Assembly: GCA_963829575.1 (NCBI GenBank)
Contig: CAWHJF010000013.1
Location: 496,001 to 560,000 of the forward strand
Reading direction: 5' to 3'
Length of the DNA: 64,000 bases
From: KACC-23026 sp963829575
GTDB taxonomy: Bacteria; Bacillota; Bacilli; Bacillales; Sporolactobacillaceae
Within the stretch, counting starts at the first letter, position 1; the number at the start of each line of letters is the position of its first letter. The position numbers and the translations under genes are program-made. Below are positions 1 through 8,781 of this stretch, in pieces. The notes beneath the pieces are model-generated. The model was not told the DNA's origin and searched no databases. It was given only the letters and a program-made list of their open reading frames with translations.

Positions 1-1
1 T

Positions 2-922
2 GGCCAGGCCCTCATTGAAGAGATCCAGGCTCACGTGCAGGCCTTATTAAAGAACAAAAGGCGAGAGCATCGTCGTGGACATGCCATTCGCTCGATTCAA
101 GACCTTCAGAAGGACCAATGGTTTACTAATATTGATAAAATCACAAACGCGATTCGGGAAGGCGAACTCGAAAAAGTCGTCTTATCTCGAGAGGTCCTTG
201 TTAAGGCAGATGCTCCGTTTAAAATATCGAGTATTCTTTGGCATCTTTCAAAACAACAAACGAACAGTTACATTTTTGCAATGGAACAAGAGGAAGCCTG
301 TTTCCTGGGTGCCACGCCTGAACGGTTAATCGAGCGCAAAGACGACCGCTTCAGAACGGGAGCTGTTGCTGGAACGATCGGAAGAGGGCAAACTCCTAAA
401 GAAGACCAGGAAAAAGGCGAAGTGCTTCTTTACAGCCACAAAAACAGAGAAGAGCATCAATACGTCGTGAACATGATTCTTCACGCGATGCGCGACTTGT
501 GCAACAAACTTGAGAGCCCAGATCGCCCTGAACTTTTAAAAGTAAAGGATGTTCAGCATTTATTCACCCCTATTTCAGGAATAGCGAAAGAGGGGGTCAC
601 CCTTTTAGATGTTGTGGAACGACTCCACCCTACCCCAGCTCTAGGGGGAATGCCAAGAGATAAAGCACTCACCTGGATTCGTAAACTTGAGACGCATCCG
701 CGTGGCTGGTATGCCGCGCCTATTGGATGGATGGATCAAAACGGGCAGGGAGAGTTCGCCGTCGCCATCCGGTCTGGATTGGTTCAGGGCGATGAAGCCC
801 ATTTGTATGCGGGATGCGGCGTGGTGGAAGCTTCTAATGCGATCGAAGAGTTTGAAGAAACACATTTAAAATTAAGACCGATGCTTCGTGCCTTAGAGGG
901 GAGGGAATCCGATGACGTATAA
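2..922 (+). CDS. menF: Isochorismate synthase MenF, C-terminal part (cut by window edge)
   Basis: The gene converts chorismate to isochorismate, the first committed step of menaquinone synthesis in the cytoplasm. The reading frame is open from the window edge, so the N-terminus is missing; about 306 residues are visible. They form the chorismate-binding domain, with the motifs ATPERL, the GRG turn and the late HPTPALGG segment typical of MenF/EntC/TrpE-like enzymes. The following menD starts 11 bases before this stop codon, showing translational coupling, and the order menF-menD-menH-menB-menE matches Bacillus subtilis. That context makes MenF far more likely than an anthranilate or salicylate synthase. 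Confidence 0.93.
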   Translation, partial: GQALIEEIQAHVQALLKNKRREHRRGHAIRSIQDLQKDQWFTNIDKITNAIREGELEKVVLSREVLVKADAPFKISSILWHLSKQQTNSYIFAMEQEEACFLGATPERLIERKDDRFRTGAVAGTIGRGQTPKEDQEKGEVLLYSHKNREEHQYVVNMILHAMRDLCNKLESPDRPELLKVKDVQHLFTPISGIAKEGVTLLDVVERLHPTPALGGMPRDKALTWIRKLETHPRGWYAAPIGWMDQNGQGEFAVAIRSGLVQGDEAHLYAGCGVVEASNAIEEFEETHLKLRPMLRALEGRESDDV

Positions 923-2645
923 TCATGTGTTAACCGGATTTCTTGCGCCATTTATTAATCAGTTGGTTCATTCAGGTGTCCGACATGTTGTCATTAGTCC
1001 GGGATCCAGGAGTACACCACTGACCGTTTTGTTTCGAGAACATCCAGATATTACAGTATGGATGAATGTCGATGAACGTTCGGCGGGCTTTTTCGCGCTT
1101 GGACTTGCCAAGGGAAAACAGGAACCTGTGGCATTAGTCTGTTCATCCGGTACTGCGGGTGCGAATTATTTTCCAGCGATTATCGAGGCTAAGTACAGCG
1201 AAGTGCCATTAATTGTGTTGACTGCCGATCGACCTCACGAACTGCGCGAAGTCGGTGCACCTCAGGCCATTAATCAGGTCATGTTATTCGGGACACATGT
1301 TAAAGAGTTTGTGGATTTGCCCTTGCCGGAGTCTAATCCAGGGATTCAACGCTTCATGGCTGGACAAGCTGCTGCAAGTGTCCGGCACGCAACCGAAGCT
1401 CCAAAGGGGCCAGTTCATTTAAATGTGCCACTTCGTGAACCGCTTATGCCAAGTGTGGATAGGCGGATCTCTTGGGATCACTTACCAGTTATTCAAACGC
1501 ATCCTTTAGGGGAGTATGAAACAGGTGTGCTCGACACCGTGATTCAGACGTTAGCCAAGCTAGAACGTCCACTCATCGTTGTAGGACCGAATGAAGATCC
1601 AGCACTTGGGGAAGTCATTGCGACATTAGCCGACGTCTTCAAAGTGCCGGTTCTTGCCGATCCCCTTTCCCAATTAAGAGCAGGTCGGCATTCCAAGGCT
1701 TGGGTGATAGACGGTTACGATGCTTTTCTTAGAGAAGAATGTTTTAAAAATCGGTATATCCCAGACGGCGTGATTCGCTTTGGGCCGATGCCAGTGTCCA
1801 AACCACTTTTAAAATATATAGAGGGCTCTAGACTTTCTACTTATGTTGTTATAAGTGAAGGTGGGAGGCGCAGTGACCCGACCCATCAGGTGACCGATTG
1901 GATCAAGGCACGTCCGGTTCCTTTTATAAAGAAACTCGTTGACACGCTCAAATCAAAACCACTTCAAGTCAACCCAAGCTGGACAGAAGGTTGGTTAAAG
2001 GCGAATCGGATCACTCAAGATGAGACCGAGTCACTGTTTGAAAAGGAAGCTTGGTTTGAAGGGCATGTAATCGACGAATTACTAAAACAACTCCCTGATC
2101 GAGCCGCTGTGTTTGCCAGTAATAGCATGCCAATTCGAGATCTTGACAGTTTTTTTCTCAGAACCAATCGAGAGATTCGGACATTTGGAAATCGTGGAGC
2201 AAATGGTATTGATGGCATAAATTCGACAGCACTTGGGGTTTCGGTAAATGGACTACCCACTTACTTAATCGTGGGGGATCTTGCCTTTTTTCATGATCTT
2301 AACGGGTTAATGATGGCTAAGCGTTATGGACTCGATTTGACCTGTATCGTGATTAACAATAATGGAGGTGGGATTTTCTCATTCCTTCCTCAAGCTGATA
2401 CCGCTGAACATTTTGAAGAATTGTTTGGCACACCGCTTGCCTACGAGGTGGGCGACGTCGCTACCCTTCATAAAGCGACGTATTTTAAAGCAGGTGACCC
2501 AATAGAACTTCGTGAAGCGATCCATAAGGCAAAAACAGTTAAAGGGTTAAAATTGATTGAATGTGTCACGAATCGTCAAGAAAATGTGGCCATTCATAAA
2601 AACTATTGGTTAGGGGTTGCCAACCGTTTAACAAATGAATTATAG
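912..2645 (+). CDS. menD: 2-succinyl-5-enolpyruvyl-6-hydroxy-3-cyclohexene-1-carboxylate synthase
   Basis: This thiamine-diphosphate enzyme joins 2-oxoglutarate to isochorismate in menaquinone synthesis. The 577-residue length is normal for MenD. Seen in the sequence are the N-terminal pyrimidine-binding segment with VDERSAGFFALG (the cofactor-activating Glu lies here), the SSGTAGANY turn, and the C-terminal diphosphate/Mg segment GDLAFFHDLNGL near residue 455, followed by NNNGGGIFSFLPQ. The ATG at 912 has GGGAGGGA just upstream and overlaps the end of menF, so the two are translationally coupled. menH follows after 14 bases. Confidence 0.96.
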   Translation: MTYNHVLTGFLAPFINQLVHSGVRHVVISPGSRSTPLTVLFREHPDITVWMNVDERSAGFFALGLAKGKQEPVALVCSSGTAGANYFPAIIEAKYSEVPLIVLTADRPHELREVGAPQAINQVMLFGTHVKEFVDLPLPESNPGIQRFMAGQAAASVRHATEAPKGPVHLNVPLREPLMPSVDRRISWDHLPVIQTHPLGEYETGVLDTVIQTLAKLERPLIVVGPNEDPALGEVIATLADVFKVPVLADPLSQLRAGRHSKAWVIDGYDAFLREECFKNRYIPDGVIRFGPMPVSKPLLKYIEGSRLSTYVVISEGGRRSDPTHQVTDWIKARPVPFIKKLVDTLKSKPLQVNPSWTEGWLKANRITQDETESLFEKEAWFEGHVIDELLKQLPDRAAVFASNSMPIRDLDSFFLRTNREIRTFGNRGANGIDGINSTALGVSVNGLPTYLIVGDLAFFHDLNGLMMAKRYGLDLTCIVINNNGGGIFSFLPQADTAEHFEELFGTPLAYEVGDVATLHKATYFKAGDPIELREAIHKAKTVKGLKLIECVTNRQENVAIHKNYWLGVANRLTNEL

Positions 2646-2659
2646 GAAGAGGGTTTGAC

Positions 2660-3523
2660 ATGAAGCTTCCCATTCAAGATTCTTTTGATCTTTTCTATGA
2701 GGTAAAAGGGAGTGGAATACCGCTTCTCCTTTTGCATGGTTTTACAGGCTCACACTGTACCTGGGATCCTTTTGTAAAGGAATGGCAAGATCAGTATCAA
2801 TTAATTTTGGTTGATCTTGTCGGTCATAATAAAAGTCAAGCGAAGCCACTCTTGGATTCAGAAGCGGAACCCTATACGATGGAAACCATGTCACGAGCAC
2901 TGGACCTCTTGCTTACCCATTTGGGCCTTGAACAAACCGCGGTTCTTGGCTATTCTATGGGAGGGAGATTGGCCCTCTATTTTGCCCTCCATTATCAACA
3001 ACGTGTGATGGGGTTAATGCTTGAGAGCGCTTCACCTGGATTAAAGTTGGAAACCGAACGAGAAGCAAGACGGCAAAGCGATCGGGCCTTAGCCGATCAG
3101 ATTTTAAGTTTAGGTGTAGCTCATTTCGTTAAGGAATGGGAAGCCCAACCGATTTTTCAAACGCAAATGCGTCTCCCTACAACGGTTCAAGAGGCGGTTC
3201 GCCGGGAACGATTAAACCAAACAGCCCAAGGGCTTGCGGGAAGCTTAATAGGAATGGGGACAGGCGCTCAACCCTCCTTATGGGACCAACTTCAAGAATT
3301 GCATCTGCCCGTTTGGTTGGTTGTGGGAGAATGGGATTCTAAGTTTTGTCAACTTGCAAAAGACATGAGCGAACAGCTCCATAATGCTCGAATTATTGAG
3401 ACGAAACATTCTGGACATGCGGTTCATGTGGAACAAATTGATTTTTTTGGTAAACTAGTAAAGAGCCATTGGTATCACGAGTTAAATCTATGGCAAGACA
3501 AGCTATTAGGAAAGGATGTATGA
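2660..3523 (+). CDS. menH: 2-succinyl-6-hydroxy-2,4-cyclohexadiene-1-carboxylate synthase (alpha/beta hydrolase)
   Basis: An alpha/beta-hydrolase-fold enzyme of 287 residues that removes pyruvate from the MenD product. The oxyanion segment LLHGFTGS is near residue 25, the nucleophile elbow GYSMGG near residue 98, and the catalytic His lies in KHSGHAVHVE near the C-terminus. The family is broad, so the assignment to MenH rests mainly on position: it sits 14 bases after menD and 3 bases before menB, inside the men cluster. Confidence 0.92.
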   Translation: MKLPIQDSFDLFYEVKGSGIPLLLLHGFTGSHCTWDPFVKEWQDQYQLILVDLVGHNKSQAKPLLDSEAEPYTMETMSRALDLLLTHLGLEQTAVLGYSMGGRLALYFALHYQQRVMGLMLESASPGLKLETEREARRQSDRALADQILSLGVAHFVKEWEAQPIFQTQMRLPTTVQEAVRRERLNQTAQGLAGSLIGMGTGAQPSLWDQLQELHLPVWLVVGEWDSKFCQLAKDMSEQLHNARIIETKHSGHAVHVEQIDFFGKLVKSHWYHELNLWQDKLLGKDV

Positions 3524-3526
3524 AAA

Positions 3527-4345
3527 ATGTCAGTAAAATGGGAAACAGTACGTACATACGACGAAATTCTATATGAAAAGTATGATGGCATTGCCAAAGT
3601 GACGATTAATCGTCCACGTGTTCATAATGCGTTCACCCCAAAAACAGTCCACGAGATGATCGATGCCTTTAGTCGTGCCCGTGACGATTCAAGCATTGGT
3701 GTTGTGATTTTAGCAGGAGCAGGCGGAAAAGCGTTTTGTTCAGGTGGGGACCAATCGGTACGCGGTCATGGTGGATACGTTGGTGACGATCAGATCCCAC
3801 GCTTAAATGTTTTAGATCTTCAACGTCTAATTCGGACGATGCCTAAGCCGGTTATTGCAATGGTCGCAGGCTATGCAATTGGTGGCGGTCATGTGCTTCA
3901 CGTTGTGTGTGACTTAACTATTGCGGCAGATAATGCGATTTTTGGTCAAACAGGTCCGAAAGTTGGGAGTTTCGATGCGGGTTACGGAGCGGGTTATCTC
4001 GCACGTATCGTTGGACACAAAAAAGCTCGAGAAATCTGGTATCTCTGCCGTCAGTACAGTGCACAAGAAGCTATGGACATGGGTCTTGTGAACACCGTTG
4101 TTCCACTTGAGCAATTGGAAGAAGAAACGGTGAAATGGTGTCAGGAAATTCTCGAAAAAAGTCCAACTGCGATTCGTTTCTTAAAAGCCTCCTTTAATGC
4201 TGATACAGATGGTTTAGCAGGTCTACAGCAATTTGGTGGGGACGCAACCCTTCTTTATTACACAACCGATGAGGCAAAAGAAGGACGAGATGCGTTTAAA
4301 GAAAAGCGCAAGCCGGAATTTGATAAATTCCCAAGATTCCCTTGA
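3527..4345 (+). CDS. menB: 1,4-dihydroxy-2-naphthoyl-CoA synthase
   Basis: A crotonase-fold enzyme that closes the naphthoate ring of o-succinylbenzoyl-CoA. The 272 residues equal the usual length of the Bacillus enzyme. CSGGDQ, GYAIGGGH (oxyanion loop) and GPKVGSFDAGYG are typical of MenB, and the C-terminus KRKPEFDKFPRFP is characteristic of the family. A GGA site lies before the ATG. The gene is followed by a strong intrinsic terminator, so the downstream menE may be transcribed partly on its own. Confidence 0.96.
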   Translation: MSVKWETVRTYDEILYEKYDGIAKVTINRPRVHNAFTPKTVHEMIDAFSRARDDSSIGVVILAGAGGKAFCSGGDQSVRGHGGYVGDDQIPRLNVLDLQRLIRTMPKPVIAMVAGYAIGGGHVLHVVCDLTIAADNAIFGQTGPKVGSFDAGYGAGYLARIVGHKKAREIWYLCRQYSAQEAMDMGLVNTVVPLEQLEEETVKWCQEILEKSPTAIRFLKASFNADTDGLAGLQQFGGDATLLYYTTDEAKEGRDAFKEKRKPEFDKFPRFP

Positions 4346-4361
4346 TTTCTCATTCAACGCG

Positions 4362-4397
4362 CGCTTCACTAAACTCAGTTTGGTGAGGCGTTTTTCT
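4362..4397 (+). terminator. Intrinsic terminator after menB
   Basis: A 12-bp stem (4362-4373 with 4379-4390, including two G-T wobbles) with a 5-base loop is followed by TTTTTCT. It separates menB from menE. Confidence 0.85.
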
Positions 4398-4450
4398 ATT
4401 TAAAACAAGCGAGACCACAAGATTTGTCAAGTTTTAAAGGAGGGGGCCCA

Positions 4451-5959
4451 ATGAAGGGAGAACGTTTACCGAATTGGTTAAAGCAAAGGGCACGTTTAAC
4501 GCCTGAGCGTATAGCACTAGAGACAGAGCAGAAGGCACTTACATTTTTCGAACTGGAAGAAAGAAGTGCCAAATTAGCGCACGTTTTATCTGAAAAAGGT
4601 GTCAAAAAAGGAGCACGGGTGGCTTTTATTCAAGGTAATACGCCGGAACTGGTCGTATCCTACCATGCTGTCAGTTATTTAGAAGCGGTGGCTGTCCCTT
4701 TGAACATTCGGTTGACGGTAAGTGAATTATCGTGGCAGATTAAAGACAGTGAAGCGCAAATCGTCTTGTATGATGAGCGACATAACGACCGCGTTCAAGA
4801 CATGTTGGATGTGTTTGACGATGCCGTGACCTTTCTTTCCATTTCATCACTCTTAGACGAAGCGGTTCATGCGGGTCCGTTTAGTCCAATCGATGAATGG
4901 GACCAAAATGCGTTGCACACCATTATCTATACCTCAGGAACAACCGGCTATCCTAAGGGGGTTCGTTTAACTTATGGGAATCATTGGTGGAGTGCCATTG
5001 GCTCAGCACTGAACCTTGGGTTATCGTCAGCGGACCATTGGTTATGTGTCGTGCCACTCTTTCATGTAAGCGGGCTGTCGATCTTAATGAAGAGTCTAAT
5101 TTATGGCATGAAGATGACGTTGCTTGAAAAATTTGATGCCTCCGAAGTGAACCGGCGCATTGAAGAAACTGGTGTCACCCATATATCGGTTGTCGGAGCG
5201 ATGCTTCAGGCCATGCTTGAAGATCCTAAATTTGTGACGCCCTCTCACTTGCGATGTGTCCTTTTAGGTGGCGGGCCAGCTCCCTTACCGCTATTAAATA
5301 AATGTACGGAGAAAGGAATGCCAGTCTTTCAAACCTACGGACTAAGTGAGACGGCTTCACAAATTGTGACATTGGCACCGGAATATATGATCTCAAAGTT
5401 AGGTTCTGCTGGACGGCCATTGTTTCCAGCCCAAATCAGAATTATTAAGGACGGCGAAAATCTAGGCCCAGATCAAGAAGGGGAAATTCTAGTAAAAGGC
5501 CCCAATGTCACCGAAGGATACGATCATCTTCCTGAAGCAACGGAAGCTGCTTTTGAAGACGGATGGCTGCATACAGGTGACATGGGGCGATTGGATCAAG
5601 AAGGATTTCTATATGTCTTAGACCGAAGGAAAGACATGATCGTTTCTGGAGGAGAAAATATTTATCCGGCAGAAGTGGAGTCTGTGCTGCTTGGCCACCC
5701 AGATGTAAAAGAAGCGGGTGTCATAGGAATTCCGGATGACCGGTGGGGAAGTGTTCCGGTCGGGTTTGTGGTCCTTAGGGAAGGGACAGAGTTCAATCAA
5801 GAGCAGTTTCTTCAGTACTGCGAGGCGCACTTAGCCCGCTATAAACTACCAAGACAACTGTTTCAAATTGAGGGTGAGCTCCCCAGAAATGCCTCAAGAA
5901 AACTATTGCGTCGAAAATTGGTTGCTCTTTTGCCAGAGTATCCGGAAAAAAGCTTATAA
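4451..5959 (+). CDS. menE: o-succinylbenzoate--CoA ligase
   Basis: An AMP-forming acyl-CoA synthetase (ANL superfamily) that activates o-succinylbenzoate for MenB. The P-loop-like YTSGTTGYPKG lies near residue 160, YGLSE near 300, GWLHTGD near 375, and DRRKDMIVSGGENIYP follows before the small C-terminal domain. The start is placed at ATG 4451 because AAAGGAGGGGG lies just upstream; this gives 502 residues. Specificity for succinylbenzoate is inferred from the men cluster. menC does not follow, unlike in B. subtilis. The 3' end overlaps the convergent PC4-like gene by 6 bases. Confidence 0.93.
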   Translation: MKGERLPNWLKQRARLTPERIALETEQKALTFFELEERSAKLAHVLSEKGVKKGARVAFIQGNTPELVVSYHAVSYLEAVAVPLNIRLTVSELSWQIKDSEAQIVLYDERHNDRVQDMLDVFDDAVTFLSISSLLDEAVHAGPFSPIDEWDQNALHTIIYTSGTTGYPKGVRLTYGNHWWSAIGSALNLGLSSADHWLCVVPLFHVSGLSILMKSLIYGMKMTLLEKFDASEVNRRIEETGVTHISVVGAMLQAMLEDPKFVTPSHLRCVLLGGGPAPLPLLNKCTEKGMPVFQTYGLSETASQIVTLAPEYMISKLGSAGRPLFPAQIRIIKDGENLGPDQEGEILVKGPNVTEGYDHLPEATEAAFEDGWLHTGDMGRLDQEGFLYVLDRRKDMIVSGGENIYPAEVESVLLGHPDVKEAGVIGIPDDRWGSVPVGFVVLREGTEFNQEQFLQYCEAHLARYKLPRQLFQIEGELPRNASRKLLRRKLVALLPEYPEKSL

Positions 5960-6178
5960 CTGGAGTTGGTTAAGGATGGTTTTTAAGGTGGACAATTCTT
6001 CCTTGGAGAAGGTTACCCCACGGCCCATCCTTTCTTTTTTTGGAGACCAAATCCGAATGTCATACTTCGGCTCTCGGTCATTCCATCGAACCATCGTGAG
6101 TTCTTTTTGCCAGCCGTTGTCTGTTTCTGACAAAGTCCCAAAGCACTCAAGAACTTCATAGCTAAATGTCTCAGGCAT
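5954..6178 (-). CDS. PC4/p15-like single-stranded DNA-binding protein (YdbC type)
   Basis: A 74-residue protein containing RWNDREPKYDIRIW and RMGRGVTFSKEEL, the core of the bacterial PC4 (transcription coactivator p15) fold known from YdbC of Firmicutes. Such proteins bind single-stranded DNA as dimers; their cellular role is not settled. A perfect ribosome site (AAAGGAGGTGAA) precedes the ATG. It runs convergently into the end of menE, overlapping it by 6 bases, and no terminator is visible between the two. Confidence 0.8.
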   Translation of the reverse strand: MPETFSYEVLECFGTLSETDNGWQKELTMVRWNDREPKYDIRIWSPKKERMGRGVTFSKEELSTLKTILNQLQL

Positions 6179-6685
6179 GTTTATTCACCTCCTTTCAAGC
6201 AGAGGAATGGATTAGAAAGCGTCGATCAATTAAGGTGATAAATAGAGATAAAAGGGGAGTTTTCCAGAGGATTGGGGACAAATAGATTTATTTTACATTT
6301 TGAGCGCGTAGGGTTATGCAAAAACAAAAGATAAACTGGCGGGATGGTTCGAAAGAATTTGAAGGTTTCAATCAAGAGTTGGACAAACTTAAAGGAAGAA
6401 ACGGATAACGAAGAACTAACATAAGAAATGATTCAAGAATTTTTTGGGGTATTTAATTATTTCTCCATCGACTTCAAAAATCCTTTTTTTCTCTTCAATT
6501 CTTTGAACCTTTTTCTAAAGTTAAAATGAACTTATTTTATTATGAGAGTGTCCTTTAATATAAATGTGTGGTGAGATCGAGATGAGTAATTTGAAAAGAT
6601 CTCATCAGACACATGAACGTTTTTACTACCTTGTCCCTTGAAGGCTATGGACCGGGTTCCAAAGGGCATTGGAGGCGGAGCCTGT
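6179..6685. other. 507-bp intergenic region before the ECF sigma operon
   Basis: AT-rich spacer between divergent genes. It must hold the promoters of the PC4-like gene and of the sigma operon, but I see no convincing TGAAC-type ECF promoter or well-spaced SigA promoter. A 30-codon frame (6316-6408, ATG to TAA) with a hydrophilic product lies inside; it has only a weak TAGGG before the ATG and is probably a chance frame or remnant. Confidence 0.4.
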
Positions 6686-7240
6686 GTGAATAACCAACAC
6701 TTATATCAGTTAATCTATAAAGCAAAGCGGGGAGACCGAGAGGCTTTTGAAGAACTTGTTCAGCTCTACAAGGGGAAAGTCTACCGACATGCGTTCGCGA
6801 TGGTTCATGATCGTTTAGCAGCAGAGGATCTCACTCAAGAAGCCTTTGTCAAAGCCTACACTCAATTAAAAAAACTGGATCAGGAAGCGGCTTTTGTCTC
6901 TTGGTTAACACGGATTGTCAGCAATTTATGTTATGACTATCTTAAAAAAGCGAAACGAGAGCGTTACCAAGACGATATTGATATAGAAAGTGATCATTCT
7001 ACAACACTTCAACTTACACGCTCCGAATCGAGTGAGACCATTACACGCTTGATGATTCAAGAGGGGTTAAAACAGCTTTCTCTTGAACATCGAGAAGTGA
7101 TCATACTAAGGGATATTCAAGGGTTTTCCTATCAAGAAGTGGCAGATGTCCTTAATATCCCGCTTGGAACGGTTAAATCTCGAATCAATTTGGCCCGGGC
7201 AAGCTTAAAACGTTTTCTTTTAGAGGGGGAAGAATCATGA
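6686..7240 (+). CDS. ECF-type RNA polymerase sigma factor (SigW-like)
   Basis: An alternative sigma factor of about 184 residues with the two ECF domains. Region 2 contains DLTQEAFVKAY near residue 50 and LCYDYLKKAKR. Region 4 contains LSLEHREVIILRDI, then the helix-turn-helix YQEVADVLNIPLGTVKSR near the C-terminus. I chose GTG 6686 because GGAGGCGG (6671-6678) lies at the right distance; the in-frame ATG at 6638 has no ribosome site. The gene overlaps its putative anti-sigma gene by four bases (ATGA), the usual arrangement for a sigma held by its membrane partner. Which member of the SigW/SigV/SigM group it equals cannot be decided here. Confidence 0.9.
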   Translation: MNNQHLYQLIYKAKRGDREAFEELVQLYKGKVYRHAFAMVHDRLAAEDLTQEAFVKAYTQLKKLDQEAAFVSWLTRIVSNLCYDYLKKAKRERYQDDIDIESDHSTTLQLTRSESSETITRLMIQEGLKQLSLEHREVIILRDIQGFSYQEVADVLNIPLGTVKSRINLARASLKRFLLEGEES

Positions 7241-7743
7241 GTGGGCATGTAACGGAGCAATTAAATGCTTATATTGATCAAGAACTGGATGAAACAGAAT
7301 CTTTTCGGGTCTCTCAACATCTTAAGGTCTGTGAAGCGTGTCGGAAAGAGGAACAGAACCTTGTGGAGATTACAGGGTGGATCACTGAAACGTATCGCAT
7401 AGAACCGATTCCAGATTTTATTGATCAAAAAATAATGGATGAGATAAAAAACCTGGAAAAAGAAAGTCGGAAACTGGAATATGGAATTGGCGCCGTGACG
7501 TTGTCTATATTAATCTTTTTTGGCTTCGTGCATGCCTTTTTCAACGAGAGTTGGAAAATTATATATGCAGTCTATCGAGTCCTTTATAGTTTTGTTCAGG
7601 CTCTGCCGCAACTTGTTGGCGTGTCTTCAACGGTCACAATCAGTGTTGTGGGAGGCGGTCTTTTAATTGTGATGTTGACCCTTCCAATTTTGTGGAAGTT
7701 ACTACACTCAATCGCAGTAGATGAACGGAGAGGCTGGCAGTGA
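7237..7743 (+). CDS. Membrane-anchored zinc-finger anti-sigma factor
   Basis: A 168-residue protein whose N-terminal cytoplasmic part carries the zinc anti-sigma signature H-x3-C-x2-C (HLKVCEAC, near residue 30), as in RsiW/ChrR-type anti-sigma domains. Two hydrophobic segments follow (around residues 85-105 and 125-155), so it is expected to hold the sigma factor at the membrane until a signal triggers release. It overlaps the sigma gene by four bases and the next gene by four. The external signal is unknown. Confidence 0.85.
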   Translation: MSGHVTEQLNAYIDQELDETESFRVSQHLKVCEACRKEEQNLVEITGWITETYRIEPIPDFIDQKIMDEIKNLEKESRKLEYGIGAVTLSILIFFGFVHAFFNESWKIIYAVYRVLYSFVQALPQLVGVSSTVTISVVGGGLLIVMLTLPILWKLLHSIAVDERRGWQ

Positions 7744-8594
7744 CACATCGAATCAAAAAAGCGTTAAAACTAAGTATATTATGTTTTGTGTTTATTGGAC
7801 TAATGAGCAACCTATCTGTTACACATGCTCAATCGGTTCATTCTTCCGATAAATCATTAACGGTTCCTCAAGGTAAAACAGTTGATAATTTATTTGCCAT
7901 TGGTCAAAATGCTACGGTGAATGGCACCGTGCGAAACCTAGTCTTGGTTGTTGGCGGCAACCTGCATATTCATTCAAAGGCTCAGGTTGATGAATTAATC
8001 CTTGTCATTGGTGGAGATGTCACGGTCGACCCTGGTAGTCACACTACGGAAAATATTTTTTCATTCGCTTGGAATAAACGCGTTTTGGACGCCTTTTTAT
8101 TTGGAGGGGCGGTGCTTCTATCCAGTTGGTTGTTTAAGCTTGTGGTCGCTTTAGTCCTTATTCTTTTTGCAACGTTGGCGAGTTTTTGGGAGCCTCCATC
8201 GATTCGAAAACACCGTCTGTTTGGATCGTGGAAGTTATGGCTCACCGGTTTGATTACCGCTATTTGGTTGGTCATTTTAATTGGGATTTTGACGATCACT
8301 ATAGTTGGCATTCCAGTGGCGATTATTTTACTCATCATTCCGGCTGTTGCCTTTTTTGTTCTGGTCGGTGCGATCAGCCAGGAACTAGGCGCTCGGATCA
8401 TTCCTGAAAAAAAGGCGAACTGGACGACCACCATTTTAGGGGCTTTCTTATTAGCAAGCATTCTGGACTTTCCTTTGTTAGGCCTCTTGTTTTATTTGGG
8501 TGTGATGGTGCTTTCGTTGGGCCATCTCGTGCTATGGATAACGGAGCACTGGAATAATAGAAAAAGGCCGAAACAAAATCCAATCACTGAATGA
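7740..8594 (+). CDS. Secreted/membrane protein with polymer-forming (bactofilin-like) N-terminal part
   Basis: A 284-residue protein starting at GTG 7740 and overlapping the anti-sigma stop. A signal peptide or first membrane helix covers about residues 9-30. A repeated beta-type segment follows (VDNLFAIGQNATVNGTV, LVLVVGGNLHIHSKAQVDEL, ILVIGGDVTV), which resembles the right-handed beta-helix of bactofilin/polymer-forming domains, on the outer side of the membrane. The C-terminal half has about four or five hydrophobic helices from residue 115 on. Its place as third gene of the sigma operon suggests an envelope-stress output or a regulator of the anti-sigma factor; this is inference. Confidence 0.7.
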   Translation: MTHRIKKALKLSILCFVFIGLMSNLSVTHAQSVHSSDKSLTVPQGKTVDNLFAIGQNATVNGTVRNLVLVVGGNLHIHSKAQVDELILVIGGDVTVDPGSHTTENIFSFAWNKRVLDAFLFGGAVLLSSWLFKLVVALVLILFATLASFWEPPSIRKHRLFGSWKLWLTGLITAIWLVILIGILTITIVGIPVAIILLIIPAVAFFVLVGAISQELGARIIPEKKANWTTTILGAFLLASILDFPLLGLLFYLGVMVLSLGHLVLWITEHWNNRKRPKQNPITE

Positions 8595-8610
8595 TGAGTG
8601 CCAAGCGTGA

Positions 8611-8635
8611 TTGACATGATGCGATGTGGTATAGT
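8611..8635 (+). promoter_or_regulatory. Possible SigA promoter with extended -10
   Basis: TGG followed by TATAGT (8630-8635) forms an extended -10. A TTGACA at 8611 is too close (13 bases) to be its -35. A transcript from here would carry the 62-bp palindromic element and the hairpin at 8740. Confidence 0.3.
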
Positions 8636-8672
8636 TAAGTAAGTTGCTGAAGATGTTTTATTACGTATAGAT

Positions 8673-8734
8673 TATAAAATTTTTGTAGAGAAGACGAGTC
8701 GACGTCGTCAAAATTTCTAAGAATTTAGTATAAG
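8673..8734. repeat. 62-bp palindromic intergenic element, copy A
   Basis: The segment matches 41875-41936 at 54 of 62 positions with no gaps. Its core is a dyad of GACGA/TCGTC arms around GTCGACG, flanked by TATAAAATTTT on one side and TCAAAATT on the other, and it ends in TAGTATAAG. It lies in the leader of the small gene at 8782. Confidence 0.75.
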
Positions 8735-8739
8735 TAAGG

Positions 8740-8762
8740 ACTTGGAGATAGCCAAGTTTTTC
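8740..8762 (+). terminator. Short hairpin with T-tract after repeat copy A
   Basis: ACTTGG (8740-8745) pairs with CCAAGT (8752-8757) and is followed by a run of T. It lies 20 bases before the next start codon, so it could be an attenuator or the end of a short RNA that carries the 62-bp element. Confidence 0.5.
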
Positions 8763-8781
8763 TAAAAAGGGGTCGTAGACT

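Noticed and set aside
6316..6408. 30-codon frame between the PC4-like gene and the sigma operon
   Set aside because: Only a weak TAGGG precedes it and there is no promoter or homology that I recognise. It could be a remnant of a lost gene.
8039..8461. 140-codon antisense frame in the bactofilin-like gene
   Set aside because: Basic, low-information translation opposite a gene that is firmly placed by operon overlaps.
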